Origin: Acetobacter sp. 46_36
Lineage (GTDB): Bacteria; Pseudomonadota; Alphaproteobacteria; RF32; CAG-239
DNA: 64,000 nt
Reading direction: 5' to 3'
NCBI GenBank assembly: GCA_001917135.1
Contig: MNTT01000016.1
Span: 124,518-188,517, forward strand
A program made the position numbers and the translations under genes. Of this stretch, positions 36,310-44,419 are shown piece after piece. Below the pieces are notes generated by a model that was given only the letters and a program-made list of their open reading frames with translations, made no database searches and was not told the origin of the DNA. How positions within the stretch are numbered: position 1 is the stretch's first letter; each line of letters starts with the position of its first letter.

Positions 36310-36401
36310 TTTTTACTCCCAAAAAAGAGTCACGATAACAGTTCTGCTTTTATTGCTGGTTTAAATTCTGGTTTAGCCGCTCTGGCTCTACCATAACAAA
36401 G

Positions 36402-36427
36402 AAGCATCCGAGAGGGTGCTTTTTTTG
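36402..36427 (+). terminator. Terminator-like hairpin, plus orientation
   Basis: Stem AAGCATCC / GGGTGCTT with a 4-nt loop and seven T residues. No plus-strand gene ends nearby, so it may block antisense transcription or be a relic. Confidence 0.55.
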
Positions 36428-36519
36428 TGTGTGGAATTTCTGTATTAAAAAAACAATCCTGATTTATAAAGAAATTCAAAACAGCAACCTGCCGATCCGG
36501 CCGGCAGCGTTTGCGGTAA

Positions 36520-36550
36520 AAAAATAAAGCCCTCTCCGGAGAGGGGGCTT
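36520..36550 (-). terminator. Terminator of the 36625-37050 gene
   Basis: Stem AAGCCCTCTCC / GGAGAGGGGGCTT; on the minus strand it is followed by a T-rich run. Confidence 0.7.
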
Positions 36551-36624
36551 GTGCACATAACGTTGCTTCAAGAGCAAGGGCTGAGGATTTGGATTCCGCA
36601 GCCTTGAGCGGGCGGCGTTTGCGC

Positions 36625-37050
36625 TTAAAAGCAGTTGTGGCCGGTTTGCCTTTCCTGCTGACGCTGATATTCCAGAGCGCGCCGGCCGATTTCCGACTTG
36701 GCAAATTCTTCGGTGCGGCTGAAAATCTTTTTGTCTTTGAACATGACCGGCGCATAAATACTCATTGCTCCGAGCAGATTACGAAAGCCGACCGGGGACA
36801 ATTCTTCAATCGGAATATCCACCAGAGCGCGGAACTGCTCTTGTGAAAGCTCAATCCCGTTGAAACGCACCCTGCGCGGCTTAATCACGATTTTATTTCC
36901 GGCGGCGGTTTCGCGGATAACGTTTTGCTCATCGCTGCGGGATTTATGGGCAGATACGCTCATATCGATAAATTCGCCCATTGACACCTGACGGCTGCCT
37001 TTTCCAAACAGCTGTTCATTTACTTCCTGTGAAAAATTTTTCAGTTCCAT
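36625..37050 (-). CDS. Hypothetical protein, SD-less start
   Basis: 141 residues from ATG 37050; ATGGAA context as in other orphans. Basic and polar: SRQVSMGEFIDMSVSAHKSRS, then FNGIELSQEQFRALVDIPIEELSP, and a charged C-terminus. No domain recognised and no signal peptide. A consensus promoter lies 33-61 bp upstream, so it is not dependent on the holin/tail-fibre genes. The leader holds the TGTCAAATTATA element. Confidence 0.6.
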   Translation of the reverse strand: MELKNFSQEVNEQLFGKGSRQVSMGEFIDMSVSAHKSRSDEQNVIRETAAGNKIVIKPRRVRFNGIELSQEQFRALVDIPIEELSPVGFRNLLGAMSIYAPVMFKDKKIFSRTEEFAKSEIGRRALEYQRQQERQTGHNCF

Positions 37051-37082
37051 AATGATATGTTTTTTATAATTTGACAAAAAAT

Positions 37083-37111
37083 ACTATATTGCATCAGGTT
37101 TGTTTTGTCAA
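37083..37111 (-). promoter_or_regulatory. Sigma70-like promoter of the 36625-37050 gene
   Basis: Minus strand TTGACA (37111-37106), 17-bp spacer, TATAGT (37088-37083). Confidence 0.75.
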
Positions 37112-37151
37112 TAATTATTTTATAAAAAAAACGAAGTCAGGACGGCAGCAT

Positions 37152-37460
37152 TTATTTTCTGCCTTTTATATTTTTAATAAAGTTAAAAGGGTCGTTCTGT
37201 GCTGTTTTCAGCACGCTGTCGGCAATCATGTATATCCTGACGGCAAACAGGCCGCAAACGCCGGAAATGCCGTATTTAACCGGCGTCGGGATATCCATAT
37301 ACTCCGCCAGCAGCCCGCACAGCATACTGACCAGGAACGTTATCAGCATATCGCGCAGGGTCTGGCGGATTGAAATAAACGGCTTTATCATGATTGTCGC
37401 CAGGCCGAGGAAAAATCCCCACAGGCTGTAATTGGCTATAATCTCCTTTACCTTTTCCAT
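37152..37460 (-). CDS. Holin-like small membrane protein
   Basis: 102 residues with three predicted membrane segments (about 10-27, 38-54, 62-80), basic C-terminus (NIKGRK), and a GLLAEYMDIPTPVKYGISGV segment between helices 2 and 3. This layout and the position behind a tail-fibre-like gene match phage holins of the HP1/LydA type, which make lesions that release endolysins. AAGGGGAGGGG precedes the ATG. Spaced 14 bp from the upstream gene. Confidence 0.6.
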   Translation of the reverse strand: MEKVKEIIANYSLWGFFLGLATIMIKPFISIRQTLRDMLITFLVSMLCGLLAEYMDIPTPVKYGISGVCGLFAVRIYMIADSVLKTAQNDPFNFIKNIKGRK

Positions 37461-37473
37461 TTCCCCTCCCCTT

Positions 37474-38313
37474 TTATTGCAGTATCAGCGCCAGAACGGT
37501 TATGGTTTCGGCAGAGGGAATTTCTTTCATAAAAATACTGACGGCGCCCTCTTTGGCCTCTGCCAGCGGGGCGAAATTACCGCTGACGGCATCTTCAAGC
37601 CCGAATACGACCAGCGGCAGATGTTTCGGTTTGGCGCCGGGAACGGCGATATCGGCCCGATACGGGTATGTGCCGTATGTACTGTCCGAAACGATGCTGC
37701 CGCAGGATACGGACAGATTGCTGAACTTATGGCTGCCGTTTTCGTCAATGTACCGCCAGACGCCGTCGGAAGTTACGAGGCGGTCGTCGTTTTCGGTTAC
37801 GCTGCCGGTTACGGAATCCAGCATTTTTTCATAAATTTCCCGGACTTTTTCCGCCAGTTGCGGTACTTCCTTTATAAGTTCAAAGTTCTTGCCGATGCTG
37901 ACCAGCAGTTCGTAGGCCTCTTCCACGGTCATTCCCGTTCCCGGTGCCACGACCAGAGCGCGGTTCAGATATTCTTTCATCTGCTGGAGCGCCATAATCA
38001 TCTTGTCGAGCGAATATTCGTAATCGGCGGCGGGAAAGTCTTCGCCCTCAATAAACTTGACCAGCTGGGTCAGTTCGACGTTGCGCAAGATGGTGATTTT
38101 GGTTCCGGCAGCCGGCGCGGAAGAAAAAACAATTTCGCCGCCGGACGCCGTTTCCGACGCAGACGCGGCATAGTCATCGGCGGCCAAAGGTTCGGCGTTG
38201 TCGTCAAAATACACGTTCAGCTGACGCTCAAAAAAGCGGAACGGAACTACGAAAGACGACGTTTTGCCGTCTGCAATGTAAACCGCCCTGCTGGTATCGT
38301 TTTGTATAGTCAT
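37474..38313 (-). CDS. Podovirus-type tail fibre N-terminal domain protein
   Basis: 279 residues. The first 130 match the T7 gp17-like N-terminal connector domain of tail fibres: SRAVYIADGKTSSFVVPFRF, VYFDDNAEPLAADDY, GTKITILRNVELTQLVKFIEG and YEYSLDKMIMALQQMKE. The remaining 150 residues are shorter than a real fibre shaft, and lack the repeated beta-helix. Probably a prophage remnant or a host-adapted fibre gene. GAGGAG about 9 nt before the ATG. Upstream 38314-38467 holds a tandem repeat. Confidence 0.65.
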   Translation of the reverse strand: MTIQNDTSRAVYIADGKTSSFVVPFRFFERQLNVYFDDNAEPLAADDYAASASETASGGEIVFSSAPAAGTKITILRNVELTQLVKFIEGEDFPAADYEYSLDKMIMALQQMKEYLNRALVVAPGTGMTVEEAYELLVSIGKNFELIKEVPQLAEKVREIYEKMLDSVTGSVTENDDRLVTSDGVWRYIDENGSHKFSNLSVSCGSIVSDSTYGTYPYRADIAVPGAKPKHLPLVVFGLEDAVSGNFAPLAEAKEGAVSIFMKEIPSAETITVLALILQ

Positions 38314-38410
38314 GTGTTTTACTCCTCAATAAATAACCTAAAAAAATGCATACGAAAAGGGAACCGGATTTGTATCCGGCTCCCGGTATCCTGCCCGCTG
38401 CAGGGAAGAG

Positions 38411-38468
38411 TGTTCTGCCTTTGCGGCATTGTTTCAGCCTTTAAGGCATTATTCCGCCTTTGCGGCAT
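38411..38468. repeat. Three-copy tandem repeat, period 19-20
   Basis: TGTTCTGCCTTTGCGGCAT, TGTTTCAGCCTTTAAGGCAT and TATTCCGCCTTTGCGGCAT follow directly. Each copy contains a GCC...GGC palindrome. Confidence 0.75.
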
Positions 38469-38486
38469 CTTCTGAGCCGCGGACAT

Positions 38487-38509
38487 AAAAAAACGCCCCG
38501 AAAAGGGCG
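38487..38509 (-). terminator. Terminator of the HEPN gene
   Basis: Stem CGCCC / GGGCG with a 6-nt loop; the minus strand continues with seven T residues. Confidence 0.6.
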
Positions 38510-38769
38510 GCTGGGGAACGGCAAATTACACGACTGCCGGAAAAAGAGCGTTCCGGCGGGCATTTTCTGCCATTCTTGCGTTTTTTGTAGCAGATACTGA
38601 CACAGATGTCAATAGTTTCAGCACCGGTTTTGAAAATTTATTTTGGTTGAAGTTTGGCGGCAGAAGATACAAAAACAGAAAACAGAAAACAGGAAACCGG
38701 ATACGGAGGATATCCGGCAGCGGTTTGATACGGATGCCCTCTGGGAAGGCAGAATATAGAAAATATGGG

Positions 38770-38796
38770 GGATATGGAGGATATGGAGGATATCCG
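38770..38796. repeat. 9-bp tandem repeat at the HEPN stop codon
   Basis: GGATATGGA, GGATATGGA, GGATATCCG, ending directly at the stop codon (38798). Confidence 0.7.
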
Positions 38797-38797
38797 G

Positions 38798-41155
38798 TTA
38801 CCGCCCGTCGCTGCCTTTTTTCCGGTTCAGGGCGGGAGGCAGACCGCCATAGCTTTCGGCAAAGGCCTTGCGCGTGCTGTAGGTTAACTCCCGTCCGGCA
38901 TGAAAAACCCTGATGCCGCCGGAAGAAAGGCTGATGCCGGTTCCGTCGGAAAAGCGCACAGCGGGCTGCCGGGCATCCGTCTTGTAGAACAGCCTGACGA
39001 CGGCACCGCCGGTTCCCGAAAATTCTTCGCAATTCAAAAAGCCGCGATTGTCAAGCGAAATGCCGTGTCCGTTCGGAAACTTCATCGTTTCATTTTTGGC
39101 GATGCTGACCGAGCGGCCGTTGACAATGTAGTTCAAAACCTGAAAACGTCGGTCGGTAATCAATTTGACGCCGCCTTTGAGGGTCAGGAAACAACGTTCG
39201 CTGCCGTTCAGATAAAGCTTTGAACCGTCGGGTGCATCCACCCTCCCCTTTTGCAGATGCAGCAGCACACCATTCGCCAGCCGACAGGACACGACATCGG
39301 TTCCGGCGACGGCAATGCTGATACCGTTGGGATATTCTTCAATATACGGCCGACGGGATGAGGAAGGAGTTTTGGAAGCAGACGGGCGGGAGGACGCAGC
39401 AGCAGACGGACGGAGATGAGCGGCGTTATCGGAGGCCGGCGCGGGGGAACGGTTTGCGGCTGAAGTATCCGTTACACGGGAAACGCTCAAAATCCGGCGT
39501 TCGGCATAGTCTATATCGACAATTCTTCCGTCTTTATGAACTGCACGGTAGACATTGCCCTGCTGTAAGCTGACGACCGGGCTGGCAGCGTCTATGCGGT
39601 CTTCAAGAATTATCGCAGCCTGCATAAAGCCGGCACAGAGCTTTTCCAGACGGGCAGACAGCGCGGCGTCCAGATATTTATGGCTCAAATCGTTGCGGAG
39701 CTGTTTAAATTCCGCCCAGCGTTCCGCTTCCTCGGCGCTCAGCATCTTTTTGCCGCGAAAATAAGCCCAGGCTGCCGACGGCTGGACGTTTTTGCCGTTG
39801 AACAGACAGAACTGGCTCATTTTGTATTCAATCTGCTGAAAAACCTCAAGGTAATTTTTGCGATACAGATAGCCGGCGACGCGTTCGAGAAAACCGTCAA
39901 TATCCATGCCGGAGCGGTCAATAACGGCGGCGGCGGGAAACAGCTTGGCAACATTTTTTATCAGCGCTTCCTTTTTGTCCGACCCATAAGGATAATTTGT
40001 TTCCACAAGCAAGGCGGCTTCCGGGTTGGCACGGGCGTACTCCTTGATGCGGGAGACAAATTTGGAATTGCTTTCATTTTCACCGCGAATCAGCAAATCC
40101 GGATTCAATGCCGAAACGAGCGGCGCAAAACTTTTTGCCGTGCCGACATACGCGTCGAGGCGTTCAAGCAGCGGCCTGTCGCAGAGGCGACAGTAAGAAT
40201 CGAGATAACGGCGGCGGACGGAAACGTTTTTGACCGTTTCGCGCTCGTTGAATTTGCCGATGCCGTCCAGCGTATCCCACTGGTGATGCATCAGGTGGCG
40301 GATGTTCAGGCAATCCTGAAACGCGGCAGCGGAAGGCAGCAGCCCTTCGCTTTCCGCCTGTGCCATGTAGTTTTGCCCGGCGCGGCGCCCGAACAGTTCG
40401 CGCATAATGCCGTTGCTTTCTTCCGACAAGGCGGCAAGCGAACTCAGGAGAACGTTTTCAAACGGCGCAATCAGAGCCGAAGAAAGCGCCTCGGTTTGTG
40501 CCGTTTCCACATCTTTTTCGCTGTAACGGCTCTTTTCCGGCGGCAGCAGCGCCAGTACGTCCAACATACTTTGAAAGCGCTTTTCTATCCATTCGTCGGC
40601 AAAAGCGTCGGCAAGGCTCCTGCCTTTTGCGTCATGGTTATATTTCATCAGCCAGCGGCCGGAAATGACAAATCTGGCGTCTTCAAGGGTTTCGCCCTTT
40701 TCATAAGCGGCGACATAGCGTTCAATACGTGCCGGAAGGGAATTGCCGGCACTGTGTACGGCAAAGTTTTCAGGCGTGGAAAAAATCCCCGGTTCTTCGC
40801 TCCGAAGCTGCGCCGAGGTATAATTGACGCTGACAAAACAGTAATGCGCGCCGTGTTCGGCCGGCTTGTTGGCGATGAAATCCGTATAGGCACGGCGAGC
40901 CTCAGGCGTGATTTCCTCCACTTCCCACGGGTTGTCGACAACTTCCCCTTCATACAGGCGGGTTATCTGATAATTGGCGAGGTTCAGCGGCTTGTAGCGG
41001 CGGACGACCTGTTCCAGATTGCGCACGAGCGATATATAGTCCCGGTACACGGCCAGCAAGTCCTGCTTGCGGCGCGGCGGAAGCGAAGCGGCATACAGAG
41101 CCGACATGTTTAGTTTTTCCGGCATTGCGATTTCATTAATTCTTTGTTGTTGCAA
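38798..41155 (-). CDS. Large protein with two HEPN-like RNase motifs and a beta-rich C-terminus
   Basis: 785 residues if the TTG at 41155 is used; an in-frame ATG at 41125 gives 775. Residues 1-280 are helical. R286-x4-H291 in NIRHLMHHQWD and R487-NDLS-H492 in FKQLRNDLSHKYL both fit the R-x4-6-H signature of HEPN ribonucleases and lie in predicted helices. Residues 560-603 are a Ser/Ala/Pro-rich linker; residues 604-785 form a beta-rich tail with repeated YPNG-SI and F-(P/S)-(N/D)-G units like MORN/WG motifs. No signal peptide. HEPN proteins often act in toxin-antitoxin or phage defence. The function here is unknown. Confidence 0.55.
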   Translation of the reverse strand: MQQQRINEIAMPEKLNMSALYAASLPPRRKQDLLAVYRDYISLVRNLEQVVRRYKPLNLANYQITRLYEGEVVDNPWEVEEITPEARRAYTDFIANKPAEHGAHYCFVSVNYTSAQLRSEEPGIFSTPENFAVHSAGNSLPARIERYVAAYEKGETLEDARFVISGRWLMKYNHDAKGRSLADAFADEWIEKRFQSMLDVLALLPPEKSRYSEKDVETAQTEALSSALIAPFENVLLSSLAALSEESNGIMRELFGRRAGQNYMAQAESEGLLPSAAAFQDCLNIRHLMHHQWDTLDGIGKFNERETVKNVSVRRRYLDSYCRLCDRPLLERLDAYVGTAKSFAPLVSALNPDLLIRGENESNSKFVSRIKEYARANPEAALLVETNYPYGSDKKEALIKNVAKLFPAAAVIDRSGMDIDGFLERVAGYLYRKNYLEVFQQIEYKMSQFCLFNGKNVQPSAAWAYFRGKKMLSAEEAERWAEFKQLRNDLSHKYLDAALSARLEKLCAGFMQAAIILEDRIDAASPVVSLQQGNVYRAVHKDGRIVDIDYAERRILSVSRVTDTSAANRSPAPASDNAAHLRPSAAASSRPSASKTPSSSRRPYIEEYPNGISIAVAGTDVVSCRLANGVLLHLQKGRVDAPDGSKLYLNGSERCFLTLKGGVKLITDRRFQVLNYIVNGRSVSIAKNETMKFPNGHGISLDNRGFLNCEEFSGTGGAVVRLFYKTDARQPAVRFSDGTGISLSSGGIRVFHAGRELTYSTRKAFAESYGGLPPALNRKKGSDGR

Positions 41156-41543
41156 AATCTCTTTATTAGCATAAAGCGGAAAATATTGTTGCCGAAAATT
41201 TTGGTTTTGTCAATACAAAATCAGGCGGCAAAGCAAAAAATATGCCGGTGTGTGCTGAGGCAGCTCCGATAAATCCGAAAGTGGTTTGATAAATCCGAAA
41301 GTGATTTGATAAACCTGAGACAGGTTCGATAAATCCGAGCCTGCTCCGATAAATCCTGCGGATAACCGTTGAATTAAAATCAGATTTTGCTTTACGGAAC
41401 AAAAAAATTTTTATAAATTCTGATGTGTCCGCACATATATTAAAGAAAAAGTAACAGCTGTTAAAGAAAAAATAACGACTATTGAAAAAAATAACGGCAA
41501 AACGCAATTACAAAATTACAGAGAAAAAAAGAGAGGGAAAGAG
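41156..41543. other. Divergent intergenic region between HEPN and ankyrin genes
   Basis: 388 bp, AT-rich. Contains a minus-strand TTGACA (41214-41209) with a weak -10 for the HEPN gene, the five-copy 20-bp array (41261-41360), and a plus-strand TTGCTT...TTTATA candidate for the ankyrin gene. Confidence 0.55.
41261..41360. repeat. Five-copy tandem array with exact 20-bp period
   Basis: Blocks start at 41261, 41281, 41301, 41321 and 41341, each with (T/C)GATAAATCCGAA or a close variant at the same offset. The array lies between two divergent promoters. Confidence 0.85.
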
Positions 41544-42206
41544 ATGAAAACCAGATTATCGGCAAAATATTTCCGGACAGCCGCCGCAATACTGTTTTTG
41601 GCGGCGGGTTTCTGCCAGGCGGCGCAAGCGGAAGACACGATTTATGACGTTATCAACCGCGAAGATACAAAGGCCTTTTCCGACATGGTTATGCTCGGTT
41701 ACGATATTGATGAACAGGATATTGACGGATATACGCCGCTGATGATTGCCGCGGCGGCGGGAAAGACCGGCTTTGTCGGATATCTGATTGACAACGGCGC
41801 GAAAGTCGACAAACGCTATTATCAGGGCGGAACGGCCATGCACCGTGCCGCGCTGGGCGGCTATACCGACGTTATCAGTTCCCTGATTGACGCGGGCGCC
41901 AACGTCAATATGCCGGATTTGGACGGCATGACGCCGCTGATGATTGCCGCCAAGAACGGACATCGCTTTACGGTCGAGCTGCTGGTGCGGCGCGGTGCCG
42001 ATGTCAATTTCCGCAACGTCAAAGGGGAAACAGCCTTGGACATTGCCAACAAATACCGCTATAAAGAAATTGCCAGATTTCTCCAGAACGAAGGCGGGCG
42101 CTCCAAATCCCCTGACAGCGGCAAAGAGGCTTCCGACGGTGGAAACCAGGGGCTCGGGCTGGATATTGACGACTGGAACGATACCGAATTCGACTGGGGG
42201 CTGTAA
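41544..42206 (+). CDS. Exported ankyrin-repeat protein
   Basis: 220 residues with a Sec signal peptide (1-29, cleavage after AQA). Four ankyrin repeats follow (about 37-180): DIDGYTPLMIAAAAGKTGFV, GGTAMHRAALGGYTDVISSL, LDGMTPLMIAAKNGHRFTVE and KGETALDIANKYRY. A Gly/Asp-rich acidic tail ends the protein. Periplasmic binding or scaffold role is likely. GAGAGGGAAAGAG precedes the ATG. Confidence 0.85.
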   Translation: MKTRLSAKYFRTAAAILFLAAGFCQAAQAEDTIYDVINREDTKAFSDMVMLGYDIDEQDIDGYTPLMIAAAAGKTGFVGYLIDNGAKVDKRYYQGGTAMHRAALGGYTDVISSLIDAGANVNMPDLDGMTPLMIAAKNGHRFTVELLVRRGADVNFRNVKGETALDIANKYRYKEIARFLQNEGGRSKSPDSGKEASDGGNQGLGLDIDDWNDTEFDWGL

Positions 42207-42245
42207 ACTGCGGCACTGTTAACAGCGCACAATATATTTTCCGGG

Positions 42246-42272
42246 GCCGGAGCGTGTTTCTCCGGCTCTTTT
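42246..42272 (+). terminator. Terminator of the ankyrin gene
   Basis: Stem GCCGGAG / CTCCGGC, 7-nt loop, short T-run. Confidence 0.6.
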
Positions 42273-42373
42273 GCGTTTTTTTCGTTTCGGGGTTGCGGGA
42301 GGCGGACGGACGCCCTATATAAAAGATAAAATGTTAAGACAATGAGCCAATTTTGACAGGGAGTGTTTTGATT

Positions 42374-44212
42374 ATGGCTGAAAAAATCGAATTTAAAACC
42401 GAAGTGAACAAACTTCTGGATATTGTCATCAACTCGCTTTATTCCGAAAAATATATTTTTTTGCGCGAGCTGATTTCCAACGCGTCCGATGCGCTTGACA
42501 AGCTGAAATACTGGACGCTGACCAACCCGGATTTACAAAAGCCCGGCGAAGCGTACAAAATTACGATTATGCCGGACAAAGACCACAATACGCTGACGAT
42601 TTCCGACAACGGCATCGGCATGAACCGTGACGACCTGATTAACCATATCGGCACGATTGCCAAATCCGGTACGGCGGAATTTTTGCAAAACACCAAAGAC
42701 AATGCTTCAGCCGTTGACCTTATCGGCAAGTTCGGCGTCGGCTTTTATTCGGCGTTTATGGTGGCGGCAAAGGTGGAAATCACGACCAGGCGCGTGGACA
42801 GCGACAAAGCCTACAAATGGGTTTCCAACGGTGTGGACGGTTTTGAAATATCCGAAGCGGAAAAAGCCGGAAACGGTACGGACATCAAACTGTTTCTCAA
42901 AGACGACGCCAAAGACTACACCGATACGATTTACCTCAGGAACATCATCCATACCTACTCCGAGCATATCGACTACCCGATTGTGCTGAACCTCGGCGAC
43001 GCGGGCGAAGAAACGGTCAATACGGCGTCGGCGCTGTGGACGCGCAACAAGGCGGAAATTACCGAGAAACAGTATAAGGACTTTTATCAGCACGTTACAA
43101 AAAATTTTGATGAGCCGTGGATGACACTGCATTTCAAGGCCGAAGGCAGCATTGAGTACACCGGGCTGCTGTTCGTTCCTTCCAAGGCGCCGTACGATTT
43201 GTTCCAGCCCGACCGGCTCGGCGGCATCAAGCTGTATGTCAACAAAGTATTCATTTCCGACAAAGTCGAGGGGCTGATGCCGATGTACCTCAGGTTTGTA
43301 CGCGGAGTTATCGACAGTGCCGACCTGCCGCTCAACATTTCACGCGAAATGCTGCAACAGAGCGCTTTGATTGCAAAAATCCGCCAGGGAACGGTTTCCC
43401 GCCTGTTCAAAGAGCTGAAAAAACGCGCGGAGAACGAGGAGGATTATGCAAAGTTCTGGAACGCATTCGGTATTGCGTTTAAGGAAGGAATTTATGAGGA
43501 CTTTACAAACCGCGAAGAAGTGGCCGAACTGTCGCGTTTTTATTCGACCAAGAGCGAAAACAAACTGACATCGCTTGACGCCTATATCGAACGTATGGGC
43601 AAAGACCAGAAGGCAATTTACTACATCACCGGAGACGATGCGAAGACGCTGGCGTGCAACCCGCTGCTGGAAGCATTCCGCGAAAAAGATATCGAAGTTT
43701 TGCTGCTGACAGACCCGATTGACGAATTTTGGACGCAGACACTGCTTTCTTACAAAGGCAAGGATTTGAAACATATTTCGCAGGCGGACATGAAACTTGA
43801 CATCAAACGCGAAAGCGCCAAAGCTGACGAAAAAGGGCTTAAGGAGCTGACCGAAAAGATGGCGGAATGGTTCAAAGGCGAAGTCGGCAAGGTCGAAACA
43901 ACCGAAAAACTGACAAAAAGCCCGGCATCATTGACGGTTGAGGACGGCCAGATGAGCATTCATCTGGAACGGCTGATGCGCAACCATCAGCAGAAAACAG
44001 CCTTTGACAGCACGAGGATTCTGCTTGTCAACCCCTATCATCCGCTGATAATCAAACTGGCGGAACTTGTCGGCGACAAAGACAAGGAAGCCGAAGTCCG
44101 CGATGCGGCACAGCTGGTATTGGAACAGGCAAAAATCGCCGAAGGGGAAGCTGTTTCCAACCCGAGTTTGTTTAACGAAAAGCTTAGCGAGTTCATCTTA
44201 CGGGCGATTTAA
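42374..44212 (+). CDS. htpG: Molecular chaperone HtpG (Hsp90)
   Basis: ATP-dependent Hsp90 chaperone. 612 residues from ATG 42374 (CAGGGAG about 12 nt upstream), slightly shorter than E. coli. The N-terminal ATPase domain shows IFLRELISNASDALDKLKY, ISDNGIGMNRDDLINHIGTIAKSGT and GQFGVGFYS-type segment GKFGVGFYSAFMVA; the middle domain has PLNISREMLQQS, and the C-terminal dimer domain ends LSEFILRAI. No oddity inside the gene; the stop codon is the first of three repeated copies. Confidence 0.95.
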   Translation: MAEKIEFKTEVNKLLDIVINSLYSEKYIFLRELISNASDALDKLKYWTLTNPDLQKPGEAYKITIMPDKDHNTLTISDNGIGMNRDDLINHIGTIAKSGTAEFLQNTKDNASAVDLIGKFGVGFYSAFMVAAKVEITTRRVDSDKAYKWVSNGVDGFEISEAEKAGNGTDIKLFLKDDAKDYTDTIYLRNIIHTYSEHIDYPIVLNLGDAGEETVNTASALWTRNKAEITEKQYKDFYQHVTKNFDEPWMTLHFKAEGSIEYTGLLFVPSKAPYDLFQPDRLGGIKLYVNKVFISDKVEGLMPMYLRFVRGVIDSADLPLNISREMLQQSALIAKIRQGTVSRLFKELKKRAENEEDYAKFWNAFGIAFKEGIYEDFTNREEVAELSRFYSTKSENKLTSLDAYIERMGKDQKAIYYITGDDAKTLACNPLLEAFREKDIEVLLLTDPIDEFWTQTLLSYKGKDLKHISQADMKLDIKRESAKADEKGLKELTEKMAEWFKGEVGKVETTEKLTKSPASLTVEDGQMSIHLERLMRNHQQKTAFDSTRILLVNPYHPLIIKLAELVGDKDKEAEVRDAAQLVLEQAKIAEGEAVSNPSLFNEKLSEFILRAI

Positions 44213-44316
44213 ACGGACAGAATGCCAAACGTTCTTTCTTTGGCGCAATTTAAGCCGCCAGAGCCAGAACGCTGAACATTTTATTCTTCGGGCGATTTAA
44301 ATGAGCAGAAAGCGCC
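44201..44316. repeat. Repeated htpG stop region
   Basis: GGGCGATTTAAACGGACAGAA at the stop (44201), GGCGCAATTTAAGCCGCCAGA near 44242, and GGGCGATTTAAATGAGCAGAA near 44290. The last copy even recreates the C-terminal codons FILRAI followed by TAA. Confidence 0.7.
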
Positions 44317-44419
44317 GGCACGGACAGAAAAGACATTGACGGCCGGCGTTTTTTATGTTATTTTATCCATATACAGGTGTCCGGACAAGGGGTTCCGGAC
44401 GGTTTGGAGCGTCTGAACG

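Larger units (their letters stand above)
36310..36624. other. Intergenic region with two hairpins
   Basis: 315 bp between the muramidase and the 36625-37050 gene. An ORF spanning it in the minus direction overlaps the neighbouring gene and has no credible product. Contains the two terminator-like hairpins listed separately. Confidence 0.5.
38314..38797. other. Intergenic region with repeats
   Basis: 484 bp between the tail-fibre gene and the HEPN gene. Contains two tandem arrays (38411-38468 and 38770-38797) and one minus-strand terminator (38487-38509). The middle is unremarkable and no gene is supported. Confidence 0.5.

Noticed and set aside
36318..36395. tRNA pseudogene or attachment site
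   Set aside because: The ends can pair as an acceptor stem and finish in CTACCA, but D-, anticodon and T-arms are absent; similarity to the tRNA-Met 3' end is only about 7 bp.
36330..36755. 141-codon minus-strand ORF
   Set aside because: It overlaps the better-supported 36625-37050 gene, crosses two terminators, and has a Lys/Arg/Ala composition typical of shadow frames.
39680..41113. 477-codon plus-strand ORF opposite the HEPN gene
   Set aside because: No recognisable motif or ribosome binding site; the minus frame is longer and has structured domains.
38798..41155. Double-HEPN protein as a compact Cas13-like effector
   Set aside because: Size and R-x4-H motifs are suggestive, but no CRISPR array, cas1/cas2 or direct repeats with unique spacers exist in the window, and the C-terminal third is a beta-repeat tail not known in Cas13.
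41261..41360. CRISPR array
   Set aside because: The 20-bp period leaves no room for spacers; adjacent units differ gradually, as in a minisatellite.
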